NCBI GenBank assembly: GCA_021805775.1
Contig: JAJZED010000004.1
Coordinates: forward strand, 64,001-128,000
Direction of reading: 5' to 3'
Source: a bacterium
GTDB lineage: Bacteria > Vulcanimicrobiota > Vulcanimicrobiia > Vulcanimicrobiales > Vulcanimicrobiaceae
DNA length: 64,000 nt
Shown: positions 17,481 to 27,035 of the stretch, one piece after another
Numbering within the stretch: position 1 is the first letter of the stretch
How the letters are laid out: each line of letters begins with the position of its first letter
Position numbers and translations under genes: made by a program
Notes under the pieces: generated by a model
Told to the model about the DNA's origin: nothing
The model's input: the letters and a program-made list of their open reading frames with translations, nothing else
The model's database searches: none

Positions 17481-19478
17481 TTACCTCCTAAGTGATTCGA
17501 AATGTTGCCGAGCGAGATCGGCGAGATGTGCGGGAGTAAACTGAAGTTCGGCTATTGCATCGGCCATCGGCGCCGAGAGCCCGAAGCGATCGACGCCCAA
17601 GGAAAAACCATCGAGACCGACGTAGCGCTCCCATCCCAGCGTTGCCGCAGCCTCGACGCTCGCGCGTTCGCGTACGTCCGAGGGGAGAACGCTTTCGCGG
17701 TAGTTCTTCGGTTGCGCGTCGAAAAGTTCCCACGAAGGCATCGAAACGACGCGGATGCGTTTGCCCTCTGCGCTCAGCAACGCCGCCGCGTCGCGCGCGA
17801 GCGCAACCTCCGATCCGGTGGCGATGAAAATACAATCCGGTTTTCCTTCGCAATCGACGAGAATATAGGCGCCGCGTTCGACCGGAGCGGCGCGTTTGCC
17901 GAGAAACGGCACTTTCTGTCGCGTGAGAACGAATATCCAAGGGCGCCCTTTATCGGCGAGCGCTACCTCCCACGCATTGCGCACTTCGAGGGCGTCCGCG
18001 GGCCGTACGACGACGGCATTGGGAAGTGCTCGCAAGCTCGCTAGTTGCTCGATCGGCTGGTGGGTCGGCCCGTCTTCACCGAGCAGAAACGAATCGTGCG
18101 TAAAGATTAAAAAAGCGTGAAGATGCGAGAGCGCGCTCAGACGCACCGCCGGCTTGCAGTAGTCCAGGAAATTGAAAAAGGTCGCGGCAAAGGGGAGCAG
18201 GCCGCCATGAAGGGCGATGCCGTTGACGATCGCCGCCATCGCATGCTCGCGCACGCCGAAGTGAATGTTCCGGCCGGCGTAACTCGAAGGCTGAAAATCG
18301 CCGCAATTTTTGAGGTAGGTCTTCGTAGAAGGGTCGAGATCGGCAGAGCCGCCGACGAGTTCCGGCAGCGCAGCGGCGATAGCGTTCATCACGGTTCCGC
18401 CGGCGTCGCGGGTGGCTACCGTGCCGTTACTTTCATCGAACTCCGGGAGCGGAAGATTTTTCGGTACGTCGCCGCGTAGCGCGCGCTCGAGTTGCGCGGC
18501 AGCCTGCGCGTTTGCCGTTTTCCATCGTGCAAAGCGCGCGCTCCACTCGGCATGCATCTCCGAACCGCGTTCGCCGCAGGAACGGAAGAATGCGAGTGCT
18601 TCCTCGGGTACGTAGAAGGGAGGTGTCAACGGCCATCCGAGATGCTCTTTGGTCTTCGCGACATTTTCGGCGCCGAGCGGCTCTCCATGCGCCTTAAACG
18701 AATCCGCGAGCGGAGACCCGTAACCGATATGCGTTCGCACGCAGACGAGCGACGGACGATCCTCGACGGCTTTGGCCGCCGCGATCGCCGCATCGATTGC
18801 CTCGACGTCGTTTCCATGCTCGATGTCGACGAATTGTACGTGCCAACCGCACGCTTCGAAGCGCGCGATGTGGTCGTCGGTAAACGTAATCTCGGTCGGA
18901 CCCGCGAGCGAGACGCGGTTGTCGTCGTAGAGTACGATGAGGCGACCGAGTTGCAGGTGTCCGGCGAGCGAGATCGCTTCCTGACTGATCCCCTCCATAA
19001 GGTCGCCGTCGCCGACGATCGCATAGGTGTGGTGGTCGCAAATGCGCTCGGTGCGATTGTAGGTCGCCGCCAGGTGGGCTTGCGCGACGGCGATGCCGAC
19101 GGCATTGGCGATGCCCTGGCCGAGCGGGCCCGTCGTTGCCTCGACGCCGGGTGTATGCCCGACCTCCGGATGGCCGGGCGTCTTGCTCCCACGTTGACGA
19201 AAGGACTCGAGGTCGGCGAGCGAGAGCTCGTAGCCGGTGAGATAGAGAAGCGCGTAGAGCAACATCGAGCCATGCCCGGCCGAGAGGACGAAGCGGTCGC
19301 GGTCGAACCACGATGGATCGCGCGGATCGAAGCGCAAATGGCGCGTCCAAAGCGTAAAGGCCATCGCCGCCGCACCGAGCGGCATTCCGGGATGGCCGGA
19401 GTTTGCTTTTTGGACTGCATCGACGGCGAGGAAGCGAATGGTGTCGATACATTGCTCCTGCGCTGGCGTGTTTGGCAC
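17481..19478 (-). CDS. tkt: Transketolase
   Basis: 665 residues, full length. The start is GTG at 19478 with a strong ribosome site (GGAGGA) six to eight bases upstream. Thiamine diphosphate site: GDGDLMEG near residue 155, followed by NNR-type [10 protein letters not shown]-terminal [10 protein letters not shown] and the pyrimidine-domain block [14 protein letters not shown] are present. First gene of the minus-strand pentose phosphate operon (tkt, tal-pgi, gnd, zwf, opcA, pgl), with only three bases to tal-pgi. Confidence 0.97.
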   Translation of the reverse strand: MPNTPAQEQCIDTIRFLAVDAVQKANSGHPGMPLGAAAMAFTLWTRHLRFDPRDPSWFDRDRFVLSAGHGSMLLYALLYLTGYELSLADLESFRQRGSKTPGHPEVGHTPGVEATTGPLGQGIANAVGIAVAQAHLAATYNRTERICDHHTYAIVGDGDLMEGISQEAISLAGHLQLGRLIVLYDDNRVSLAGPTEITFTDDHIARFEACGWHVQFVDIEHGNDVEAIDAAIAAAKAVEDRPSLVCVRTHIGYGSPLADSFKAHGEPLGAENVAKTKEHLGWPLTPPFYVPEEALAFFRSCGERGSEMHAEWSARFARWKTANAQAAAQLERALRGDVPKNLPLPEFDESNGTVATRDAGGTVMNAIAAALPELVGGSADLDPSTKTYLKNCGDFQPSSYAGRNIHFGVREHAMAAIVNGIALHGGLLPFAATFFNFLDYCKPAVRLSALSHLHAFLIFTHDSFLLGEDGPTHQPIEQLASLRALPNAVVVRPADALEVRNAWEVALADKGRPWIFVLTRQKVPFLGKRAAPVERGAYILVDCEGKPDCIFIATGSEVALARDAAALLSAEGKRIRVVSMPSWELFDAQPKNYRESVLPSDVRERASVEAAATLGWERYVGLDGFSLGVDRFGLSAPMADAIAELQFTPAHLADLARQHFESLRR

Positions 19479-19591
19479 GGATCCTCCTCATACTGCATGC
19501 TGCAATGGAAACGATCCGGCAACGAGCCGGAGGCTTTTCATTCGCCGTGCGGAGCGGTTTTCTTACCAAGCGCGCCGTAATGAGGGCGGAG

Positions 19592-20422
19592 ATGGACGAA
19601 CGTGAACTCCAACGACGCATCGAAGCGCTCGCTGCCGGTGAGGGCGACCCACGCGGGAGCGAAGGCGCTCCGATCGATGAGGCGATCGCCGCGCTCGACG
19701 AAGGGCGACTGCGGGTAGCCGAGCCCGACGGAACCGGAGGCTGGCGCGTCAATGCATGGCTGAAGTCGGCGATTTTGCTCTATTTTCGAAGACGGGAGCT
19801 CGCTTGGGTCGGCGATCCGATGGGTGAGATGCCGGCGTGGTTCGATAAAGTGCCGATCAAACGCGACTTCGAAACGCGCGGAGTGCGAACGATTCCTCCC
19901 GCGGTCGCGCGATACGGAAGCTATCTTGCGCCCGGCGTTATCCTCATGCCGAGTTATGTAAATATCGGCGCGTATGTCGGCGAGGGAACGATGGTCGATA
20001 CGTGGGCGACGGTCGGTAGCTGCGCGCAGATCGGCGCGAACGTGCATCTCTCCGGGGGCGTCGGCATCGGTGGGGTGCTCGAACCCGCACATGCCCGACC
20101 GGTTATCATCGAAGAGGGCGCCTTCGTCGGATCGCGCTGTATCGTCGTCGAGGGGGTCTGGGTGGAACGGGAAGCCGTACTCGGTGCGGGGCTCACGTTG
20201 ACGGCGAGTACGCCGATTATCGACGTTCGCGGCTCCGAACCGGTGACGACGTACGGTCGAATCCCTTCGCGCGCCGTCGCGATCCCCGGCATCCGCGATC
20301 GCTCCTTTCCTGCGGGGAATTTCGGCGTTCCCTGCGCGTTGATCGTCGGCGAGCGGGGCGCCTCGACCGATCGCAAAACGACACTCGAACGGGCGCTACG
20401 CGATTTTGGAGTCTCGATATGA
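19592..20422 (+). CDS. dapD: Tetrahydrodipicolinate N-acyltransferase (succinylase type)
   Basis: 276 residues from ATG 19592, matching the 274-residue E. coli DapD; ATG 19580 has no ribosome site, whereas GAGGG lies just before 19592. A helical N-terminal domain is followed by a left-handed beta-helix (about residues 105-235) with hexapeptide repeats such as VILMPSYVNIGAYVGEGTMVDTWATVGSCAQIG, and then IPSRAVAIPG and the GNFGVPCALIVG ending. It acylates tetrahydrodipicolinate in lysine and diaminopimelate synthesis. Overlaps the aminotransferase gene by four bases. Confidence 0.95.
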   Translation: MDERELQRRIEALAAGEGDPRGSEGAPIDEAIAALDEGRLRVAEPDGTGGWRVNAWLKSAILLYFRRRELAWVGDPMGEMPAWFDKVPIKRDFETRGVRTIPPAVARYGSYLAPGVILMPSYVNIGAYVGEGTMVDTWATVGSCAQIGANVHLSGGVGIGGVLEPAHARPVIIEEGAFVGSRCIVVEGVWVEREAVLGAGLTLTASTPIIDVRGSEPVTTYGRIPSRAVAIPGIRDRSFPAGNFGVPCALIVGERGASTDRKTTLERALRDFGVSI

Positions 20423-21564
20423 ACGAATTTCTCCCCCTCAACCCGCGCGTTGCGGAGATCCCCGCATCGATGATTCGCGAGATCGCAGCGCGCAAGCGGC
20501 CGAGTTCGATCGATCTCGGCCTGGGCGAACCTTCTCTGTCACCGACGAGTGCATTTTTGGAGTCAGCCCTTCGCGAGACGCTCGAACGTGGATTGCGGTA
20601 CTCCCACAACGCGGGATCGCCGGAACTCCGAACGGCGATCGCCGCACACTATCGCTACCCGAATATGGATAGAGCGGAGAACGTCTGCGTGACGACCGGA
20701 TCGCAAGAAGCGATGTACGTCGCGCTAAAAACGCTGCTCGATCCCGACCGCGACGAGTTGCTCGTCGTCGAACCGTGTTTCCCGTCGTATGCAAAAATGG
20801 CCAAACTCGAGGGCGTGGCGGTGCGCAGCGCGGCGATGCTTGAGGAGAACGACTTCGCATTCGACGCGCGCCGAATTCTCGGTGCCGTCACCGATCGCAC
20901 TCGCGCCATCGTGATCTGCTCGCCGAATAATCCAACTGCACGCGTGCTCGGGCGCGGCGAGGCCGCGCGCCTCATCTCGGGGCTTGCGGCACGCGGCGGG
21001 GAACCGATTTGGTTGATTCACGATGAAATCTATCGCGAGCAATGCTTCGTCGACGATGCTGCCGAGCTCGCGCGCGAATATCCGTACACCATCGTCACAA
21101 ACTCGATATCGAAGAGCAACGCGCTAACCGGGTTACGTCTCGGATGGATCCTCGGCCCGGAGCGCTTCATCGATGCGGCGATCAAATGCCATGCCTGGGT
21201 GACCTCCTGCGCCGATACCTTCGCCCAGCGCGTCGCTCTCCAGATCTTCGCGCAGCCCGATGGGATCGGCGAACACGCGAACTGGTATCGCGAACACCGG
21301 CGCGGCGTCGTCGACGCGCTTAAAGCAAGCGCGCTGCGTTTCATCGAACCCGAAGGTGCTTTTTACGCCTGTATCCGCCTTCCCGACGGCCGTCGTTCGC
21401 TTCCCGCAGCGCTGGAGTTATTGGAACGAGAGGATGTCGTCACGATTCCCGGTGCGGCGTTCGGATCGGCGTTCGACGGTTGGCTGCGCTTGAGTTGGGT
21501 CGCTCCGTTACCGCAGGTGCGCGAGGGCATCGAACGGATCGCGAGCTATATTACGTCGCTGTAG
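20419..21564 (+). CDS. Class I/II PLP aminotransferase, probable N-succinyldiaminopimelate aminotransferase
   Basis: 381 residues of the fold-type I aspartate aminotransferase family. Motifs are the N-terminal SIDLGLGEPS, the cofactor pocket SPNNPTARVL, the H-D-E-I-Y block, and the PLP lysine in ISKSNALTGLRLGW (K232). Coupling to dapD by an ATGA overlap argues for the DapC step of the succinylase route to diaminopimelate. Family sequence alone does not fix the substrate. Confidence 0.85.
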   Translation: MNEFLPLNPRVAEIPASMIREIAARKRPSSIDLGLGEPSLSPTSAFLESALRETLERGLRYSHNAGSPELRTAIAAHYRYPNMDRAENVCVTTGSQEAMYVALKTLLDPDRDELLVVEPCFPSYAKMAKLEGVAVRSAAMLEENDFAFDARRILGAVTDRTRAIVICSPNNPTARVLGRGEAARLISGLAARGGEPIWLIHDEIYREQCFVDDAAELAREYPYTIVTNSISKSNALTGLRLGWILGPERFIDAAIKCHAWVTSCADTFAQRVALQIFAQPDGIGEHANWYREHRRGVVDALKASALRFIEPEGAFYACIRLPDGRRSLPAALELLEREDVVTIPGAAFGSAFDGWLRLSWVAPLPQVREGIERIASYITSL

Positions 21565-22885
21565 CGCGCTCTCGGCGATAGCGAACCGTCTGCACGTTCG
21601 CGAACTCCAAGAGCGCGTTTCGCCCCAGTTCTCGGCCGAATCCGCTCGCTTTCACGCCGCCGAACGGTAAGCGCGGATCGCTTGCGAGCATCGTTGCGAT
21701 GGCGAGTGTCCCCACTTCGATCTTCGCGGCGATCTCGCGCCCACGATCGTTACCACCGGTAAAAATCGTCGCGCCGAGCCCGTAGCGCGAGTGATTTGCA
21801 AGGGCGATCGCATCCTCGGCATCGGCAGCGCAGACGAGTGCAGCGAGCGGGCCGAAGCTCTCCTCGTCGAAGGCCGGCATGCCGGGGCGAACCTCGGCGA
21901 GCACCGTCGGCGCGTAGTAATTTCCGGGTCGATCGAGTGCGTGGCCGCCGAGCAAGAGGCGTGCCCCGGCGGCGAGGCTCTCGCGAACCTGTCGGTCGAG
22001 CTGGTCGCGCAGATCGGCACGCGCCATCGGCCCGATCTCGGTGCTCTCCTCGAACGGGTCGCCGACGCGAAGTGCCGCTGCCGCGGCAGAAAAGCGCGAG
22101 CAGAACGGTTCGTAGATCGCCTTCTCGATGATGAAACGCTTGGCGGCGATGCAACTCTGGCCGGTGTTTTGAAAGCGCGATGCGACGCCGATGCGCACCG
22201 CCTCGTCGATATCGGCATCGGCGAGGACGATGAACGCGTCGCTGCCGCCGAGTTCGAGCACGAGTTTTTTTAACGCCGCGCCCGCCGCCGCGGCGACCGC
22301 ACGTCCGGCGCGTTCGCTCCCGGTTAGCGTGACCGCTGCAATGCGCGGATCGCCGATCGCCCGATCGGTGCGCTCTTCGTCGATATCCAACGCCGTGAGA
22401 AGGCCGTCGGGAAGCCCCGCTTCGCGTGCGATTCGTTCGAAGGCTTCGCCGATGCGCATCGTGATCGGCGCGTGTTTGAGCGCGACGGCATTGCCGACGG
22501 CGAGGGTAGGTGCGATGGCGCGCGCAACTTGCCAGTAGGGAAAGTTCCACGGCACGATCGCCAGCAGCGTTCCGAGTGGGCGATATTCGATCGAAGCCTG
22601 GAGATCCTCATCGAGCACCTGCGTTTGCGGAGCGAGCGCGCGCGGGGCGATCTCGCTGTAATAGCGAAAGGCGGAGGCGGATTTTTCAACCTCCGCGCGC
22701 GCCTGTACGATGGGTTTCCCCATCGTCTCGGTCGCTAGTCGCGCCAGTTCTTCGCGTTCGCGCAGGAGCGCGGTGGCGAACTCCGCCAACGCGGCGGCAC
22801 GACTCTCGACCGATCGGCTCGCCCACAGCACCCCGGCGCGTCGAGCGGCATCGAGTTTTTCGTCGAGTCGCTCTGATTCGTTCAC
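21551..22885 (-). CDS. NAD(P)-dependent aldehyde dehydrogenase, succinate-semialdehyde type
   Basis: 444 residues from GTG 22885, which overlaps the M16 peptidase stop (GTGA). Catalytic residues are E211 in LVLELGGSD and C245 in NTGQSCIAAKRF, with the cofactor lysine in VALKHAP (K137). The short length and IVPWNFPYWQVARAIAPTLA block resemble the roughly 450-residue succinate-semialdehyde dehydrogenases. Conserved C-terminal FGGVKASGFGRE is present. The substrate is inferred only from subfamily resemblance. Its 3' end overlaps the convergent aminotransferase gene. Confidence 0.88.
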   Translation of the reverse strand: MNESERLDEKLDAARRAGVLWASRSVESRAAALAEFATALLREREELARLATETMGKPIVQARAEVEKSASAFRYYSEIAPRALAPQTQVLDEDLQASIEYRPLGTLLAIVPWNFPYWQVARAIAPTLAVGNAVALKHAPITMRIGEAFERIAREAGLPDGLLTALDIDEERTDRAIGDPRIAAVTLTGSERAGRAVAAAAGAALKKLVLELGGSDAFIVLADADIDEAVRIGVASRFQNTGQSCIAAKRFIIEKAIYEPFCSRFSAAAAALRVGDPFEESTEIGPMARADLRDQLDRQVRESLAAGARLLLGGHALDRPGNYYAPTVLAEVRPGMPAFDEESFGPLAALVCAADAEDAIALANHSRYGLGATIFTGGNDRGREIAAKIEVGTLAIATMLASDPRLPFGGVKASGFGRELGRNALLEFANVQTVRYRRERATAT

Positions 22886-25599
22886 AGCGAGAAGTCGCCG
22901 GTGTCCCAAGGACCGTGTGGGCCGGTATAGACCGCGATCAGGTGATGCGGACGCAGGTAGCGGATCGCGACTCGCTGGATGGTGCGCGGCGTAATCCGTG
23001 CGAGCCGTTGCTGCAGCGTCGCGTAATAATCCGCCGGGACGCTCCCGTCGGCGATGCTCAATGCCTGTGCGGCTTGCCCGCCGCTCGATTCTTCGCCGAT
23101 CAACGCATCGGCAAGGAGGCGTGTCTTCGCTTCCTCAAGCGAGGTGGCGCTGGGGGGCGTCTTACGCATCGCATCGAGTTGCGTGCGAACGATCCGCACG
23201 GCAGCTTCGACGTTGTTCGGCGAGGCGGCGAACTCAATTTGCAACGCGCCGCGCGAGCTATCGGCTTGCAGTTCGCTCGCAACGCTGTAGACGAGGCCGC
23301 TGCGTTGTCGCAACGATTGCCAGAGCCGCGATTCGAAGGCGCCCTGCGCGCCGAGCAATTGATTGAGCAGACGAAATGCGAGAAACGATCGACTATCGAG
23401 ACCGACCGCCGGTTGTCCGAGTTTCACGTAGACCTGGTTTGCGTCGGTAATGACCCCCGCGCTCTCTTCGTGCGCGAGCGGTAAGGGCGCAAGCGAGGTC
23501 TTTGGCCGTGGGCCGCGGTTTTTCCACGATCCGAAGGCGGCTTCGAGCGTGCGTTCGACGATACTCGGCGCGATGTCGCCGGCGACGGCGATCGAGGTGA
23601 GATCGGGTCGCCACGCGGAGCGAACGTACGCGAGCAAATCGGCGCGACGAATCGAGGAGATCGAAACCCGCGTCGGGATGCGCAGTGCCGGGTCGCCGGG
23701 CGGAAGCAGCATTTTGTTATACGCTTCATCGGCGAGGACGCTTGCGATATGCGATCGCGTGCCGACGCTGTTGGCGAGTTGCCCTCGCTCCTGGTCGAGC
23801 CAGGGTTGCGCGAAGGACGGATGCCGTTCGCCGTCGGCGAGAATATCGGCGAGCCGAGCGAAATCCTCGATTCGTCCGCGAGCGCTGAACGAGCTGCCGA
23901 AGTTGATGCTCGCGCCCATATCCTCGATCGTTTCGGTACGGCGCGCAAACGGCATCGAAACGCTCCCGAAGTTTGCCAGATCGGAGGCGAGGCTTGCGAT
24001 CCCGACGAGCGCATCGGGTTCGAGGCTTGGGACCGAAGCGATCTGCCCGCGCAGCACGAACGTCGGCCGATCGGGTTTGTATTGCACCACGATATGAATG
24101 CCGTTCGGTAACGTAAAGCGCACCGGTTTCAGGACGCTCTTCGCTTGGGAAGGCTTGCGGATCGCGCGGGCGATCCAGGCCGGCTCGCGGATCGTTCCCT
24201 GAGGAGCGCGCGCGGTGAAATTATCGCTTGCGGTCGTGCTCGTCGCCGTGCCGGTGCCGCCGGGGCGATCGCTTGGGCTCAAGCGTCCGATAACGTTGGG
24301 TGCGCGCAGATAGCGACGCGCGACGGCGAGTAACGATGTCGGCGTAATCGAGGCGAGACGAGCGTCCTCCGCACCGATTTTCTCCCCAACGACGCCGTAG
24401 GTATAGCCCGCAAGGTCGCCGATGCCGACGATGGAATCGCCGGCCTCGACGCGCTGCGCAATCGTAATTCGTTTGGCGGTGCGCACGAGACTCGGCGGGA
24501 AACCGGCGCTCAGCATGGTCGCCATCGTTGCGTTATAGATTGCCGTCGCCTCGGCGGGCGAGTGCCCCGGATTGAGCACGACCAACACATCGAGCAGCCC
24601 TTGGTGTAACTGCGTGTCGGCCTGTGCTTGGACTTGCAGCGCGACGTTACTCTGCACGAGGGCGCGATAGAACGGCGAACGAGCGTCGCCGATTAACGTG
24701 GCAAGCGTGCTGATCTCGGGTTCGCCGGGATCGCGGTCGCCGGGAACGACATAGGCGAAATCGAGCACCTGAAACGGAAATGGGAAATCGGCGCGAACTT
24801 TCTTTCCGGTCGCCGGCGTTCCGGTCGTTATCGGATGCGGCGGAAGCGGGCGCGACGGAATCGCACCGAAGTAGCGCTTCGCGAGCGCAAAACCGTGTTG
24901 CGCGGAGATATCTCCGGCGATCACCAAGGTCGCGTTATTCGGTGCGTACCATTCGTGGTAATACGTGCGGAGATCGCCGACATTGGCGGCTTCGACATCG
25001 GCGAGCGAGCCAAGTGCGGTTCTTCCCATCGGCGATCCGGGAAAAGCGGCGGCACGAACGCGGGAGAGCAGGCTATAGAACGGCGAGCTTAAGTCGCCGC
25101 GAATTTCGTTGATGACCGCGCGCCGTTCGATCGCCCACTGCGCGGGTTTGAGATCGAGGTGCGCCATGCGGTCGGCTTCGAGTGCGAGTGGGACGGCGAC
25201 TTTGTCGGCCGGAACGACGAAATAGAATTCCGTGTAGTCGTAACTCGTCTGCGCGTTCATCTGCGCGCCGAGTCGCGCAGAGATATCGTCGATTCCTGCC
25301 GCCGAGATATGCTCCGAGCCGCGAAACATCATGTGCTCGAGTGCGTGCGCGAGGCCGGTCTTGCCGGGCGTTTCGTAGAGCGAACCGAAATCGTACCAGA
25401 CGCTCGTCTGCACTACCGGTGCCGCTCGATCGACGGCGACGACGACGCGCAGGCCGTTCGTAAGGCGGATCGTCGAGATGCCGCCGTCGCCGGGGCCGCG
25501 ATCGTAGGGCGACGGAGTCGTCGCCGCTCGCGCGATTCCGGCGAGGAGAAGCCCGCACGCGGCGGCGAGGACGAGCGCACGTTGAAGCAATGATTTCAC
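22882..25599 (-). CDS. M16-family zinc metallopeptidase, two-module, secreted
   Basis: 905 residues with a signal peptide (residues 1-26, ending ARAAT). The inverted zinc motif HxxEH is HALEH (85-89), and the third ligand E165 lies exactly 76 residues on, in INEIRGD, as in pitrilysin/processing-peptidase enzymes. The second half is an inactive-type M16C module without HxxEH. N-terminal module plus C-terminal module in one chain is like periplasmic PqqL-type proteases. It probably acts in the periplasm on peptides. It heads a two-gene minus-strand unit with the aldehyde dehydrogenase. Confidence 0.93.
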   Translation of the reverse strand: MKSLLQRALVLAAACGLLLAGIARAATTPSPYDRGPGDGGISTIRLTNGLRVVVAVDRAAPVVQTSVWYDFGSLYETPGKTGLAHALEHMMFRGSEHISAAGIDDISARLGAQMNAQTSYDYTEFYFVVPADKVAVPLALEADRMAHLDLKPAQWAIERRAVINEIRGDLSSPFYSLLSRVRAAAFPGSPMGRTALGSLADVEAANVGDLRTYYHEWYAPNNATLVIAGDISAQHGFALAKRYFGAIPSRPLPPHPITTGTPATGKKVRADFPFPFQVLDFAYVVPGDRDPGEPEISTLATLIGDARSPFYRALVQSNVALQVQAQADTQLHQGLLDVLVVLNPGHSPAEATAIYNATMATMLSAGFPPSLVRTAKRITIAQRVEAGDSIVGIGDLAGYTYGVVGEKIGAEDARLASITPTSLLAVARRYLRAPNVIGRLSPSDRPGGTGTATSTTASDNFTARAPQGTIREPAWIARAIRKPSQAKSVLKPVRFTLPNGIHIVVQYKPDRPTFVLRGQIASVPSLEPDALVGIASLASDLANFGSVSMPFARRTETIEDMGASINFGSSFSARGRIEDFARLADILADGERHPSFAQPWLDQERGQLANSVGTRSHIASVLADEAYNKMLLPPGDPALRIPTRVSISSIRRADLLAYVRSAWRPDLTSIAVAGDIAPSIVERTLEAAFGSWKNRGPRPKTSLAPLPLAHEESAGVITDANQVYVKLGQPAVGLDSRSFLAFRLLNQLLGAQGAFESRLWQSLRQRSGLVYSVASELQADSSRGALQIEFAASPNNVEAAVRIVRTQLDAMRKTPPSATSLEEAKTRLLADALIGEESSGGQAAQALSIADGSVPADYYATLQQRLARITPRTIQRVAIRYLRPHHLIAVYTGPHGPWDTGDFSL

Positions 25600-25658
25600 G
25601 AAGCTTCCATTCGGCGCTGCGGGGGCGCCGTCCGTCCGAAGCGAAGCGGGAATTCGTT

Positions 25659-25946
25659 ATGGCAGAGCCGCGAGCGATGACGACGCTCGAAATCAAGGTG
25701 AAACCTGGTTCGAGACGCCCCGGCGTCATTCGAGAGGGCGAGCGACTCCTCGTCGCCGTCGCCGAGCGAGCGGTTGAAGGCGCGGCGAACGAAGCGACGA
25801 TTGCGGCGCTCGCGAAGGCTCTGGGGATCGCGCCATCGCGGCTCGCGATTCTTCGCGGTCATCGGGGGAGGCTGAAGATCGTCGGCGTCACAGGGCTCTC
25901 CCGCGAAGAGATGCGCGACCGGCTCGCGAGCATCGCGCTCGCTTAG
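25659..25946 (+). CDS. DUF167 (YggU-like) small protein
   Basis: 95 residues from ATG 25659; ATG 25677 is an alternative. The family pattern LEIKVKPGSRRPGV, then A-V-x-A-x-A-V-E-G-A-A-N-E-A and LRGHRGRLKIVGV is complete. The function of this widespread family is not established. It is divergent from the M16 peptidase, whose start is 60 bases away. Confidence 0.9.
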   Translation: MAEPRAMTTLEIKVKPGSRRPGVIREGERLLVAVAERAVEGAANEATIAALAKALGIAPSRLAILRGHRGRLKIVGVTGLSREEMRDRLASIALA

Positions 25947-25980
25947 ACCGGCCGCATCCTCTCGGCGATGTCGGCGATGC

Positions 25981-26793
25981 CTACTTCAAATAGTGCAGCG
26001 GGTCGACGTCCACCAAGTGGGGGTTGAGGCGAACGAATTGGCGCAAGAGGTACTCGTGCCCCTGGCCCATGAGCACGACGACGCGATCTCCGGGGCGAAT
26101 GACGCTCAGCAGATTTGAGAAGATGAAACAATTGCGCGTGTACCATCCTGCCACGTACATGCTTCCCGCGCCATCGGCTTGCCGCCCCATGCCGTCGAAG
26201 ACGCTGTACCAAGACGCATTTGCTCGAATTGCCTTCGCGGTGTTGAGGTAGCGCAATTCATCGAGATAGGTGCCGTGCAATTGTATTTCGCGGTCGCGCT
26301 CGATGTCGGCGCTCGCCTCGGAATCGCTTACGTCGGTGAAGTGGGCCTTGAGGTAGGCGTCGATGCGCTTTCCCTTCGCTGAATTATCGTCATAAATCGA
26401 CGGACCCCAGGTGTCGATCGGATAGATCGCTCGATCGCCGGAGCGTTTCGCCAGTTTGAATCCGAATTGGTATGCTTCGTCCGCGGGAAGCGTAAAATCA
26501 CCGGCGAGGTAGCGAAGGTATTGGGTTTGATATTTCGGGTTTCCGAAGGGCTCTTCGATCAGCACTTTTGTGGGATGGAAGCGCTCGAGTCGATCGACGA
26601 CCTCTGAAATTTGCGCTTGTCGGTTTGCCGAGAGCGGAGAATCCGTGTATGCGCTATCATAGATGTCGCGCTTTGCTACGAAGTGGGCGACGCCGACGAT
26701 CATAACTTGCGTCTTCGGCGGCTGCGCGGCACGGACGACCGTACAGACCAGCGAGAGAACGATCGCGGCGCACAATGCGCGAACTAGTTTCAT
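25981..26793 (-). CDS. DUF5694 / TraB-like secreted protein
   Basis: 270 residues from ATG 26793, which has GAGAGGAT upstream; the longer frame to 26895 lacks support. A signal peptide is visible (KLVRALCAAIVLSLVCTVVRA). The mature protein has the TraB/PrgY-like elements IVGVAHF, a KVLIEEPFG strand and VVLMGQGHEYLLRQFV near the end. TraB-type proteins are proposed metalloproteases or peptide-binding proteins; the role here is unknown. Confidence 0.75.
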   Translation of the reverse strand: MKLVRALCAAIVLSLVCTVVRAAQPPKTQVMIVGVAHFVAKRDIYDSAYTDSPLSANRQAQISEVVDRLERFHPTKVLIEEPFGNPKYQTQYLRYLAGDFTLPADEAYQFGFKLAKRSGDRAIYPIDTWGPSIYDDNSAKGKRIDAYLKAHFTDVSDSEASADIERDREIQLHGTYLDELRYLNTAKAIRANASWYSVFDGMGRQADGAGSMYVAGWYTRNCFIFSNLLSVIRPGDRVVVLMGQGHEYLLRQFVRLNPHLVDVDPLHYLK

Positions 26794-27035
26794 TTTTGGT
26801 ATCCTCTCGTATGGGAGAACCGTTATGCTGAATCTACGCGTGCGGCTTGATGCTTCGTCGATCGATTTGTTTGCCCGGGCTTGAGTTTGCCGCAATATCG
26901 ATGACGGATTTCACAAGCGGCTGCAAAGCGGTGCCGAATGAATATAACGCAAATAGTTCCCGTCTGCGTCGCGGACGTCGTGATTTTTGACGTATTCGAG
27001 AACAGCACTTAGCGGTAAAACGCCGGTCCTCGCCG
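26794..27035. other. Intergenic region, 242 bases
   Basis: Between two minus-strand genes, noticeably richer in A and T than the neighbours. It should hold the promoter of the DUF5694 gene, but I could not pick a convincing -35/-10 pair. No RNA gene or repeat recognised. Confidence 0.4.

Noticed and set aside
19492-19500. ACTGCATGC, which equals part of the reverse complement of the repeat at 4190-4202
   Set aside because: Only nine bases match and the rest of the 20-mer is absent, so chance is the simpler reading.
19515-19531. Perfect 6-bp stem TCCGGC/GCCGGA followed by GGCTTTT, like a terminator
   Set aside because: It lies between two divergent gene starts, where a terminator is not expected, and the T-run is short. 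It may be an operator but there is no second copy.
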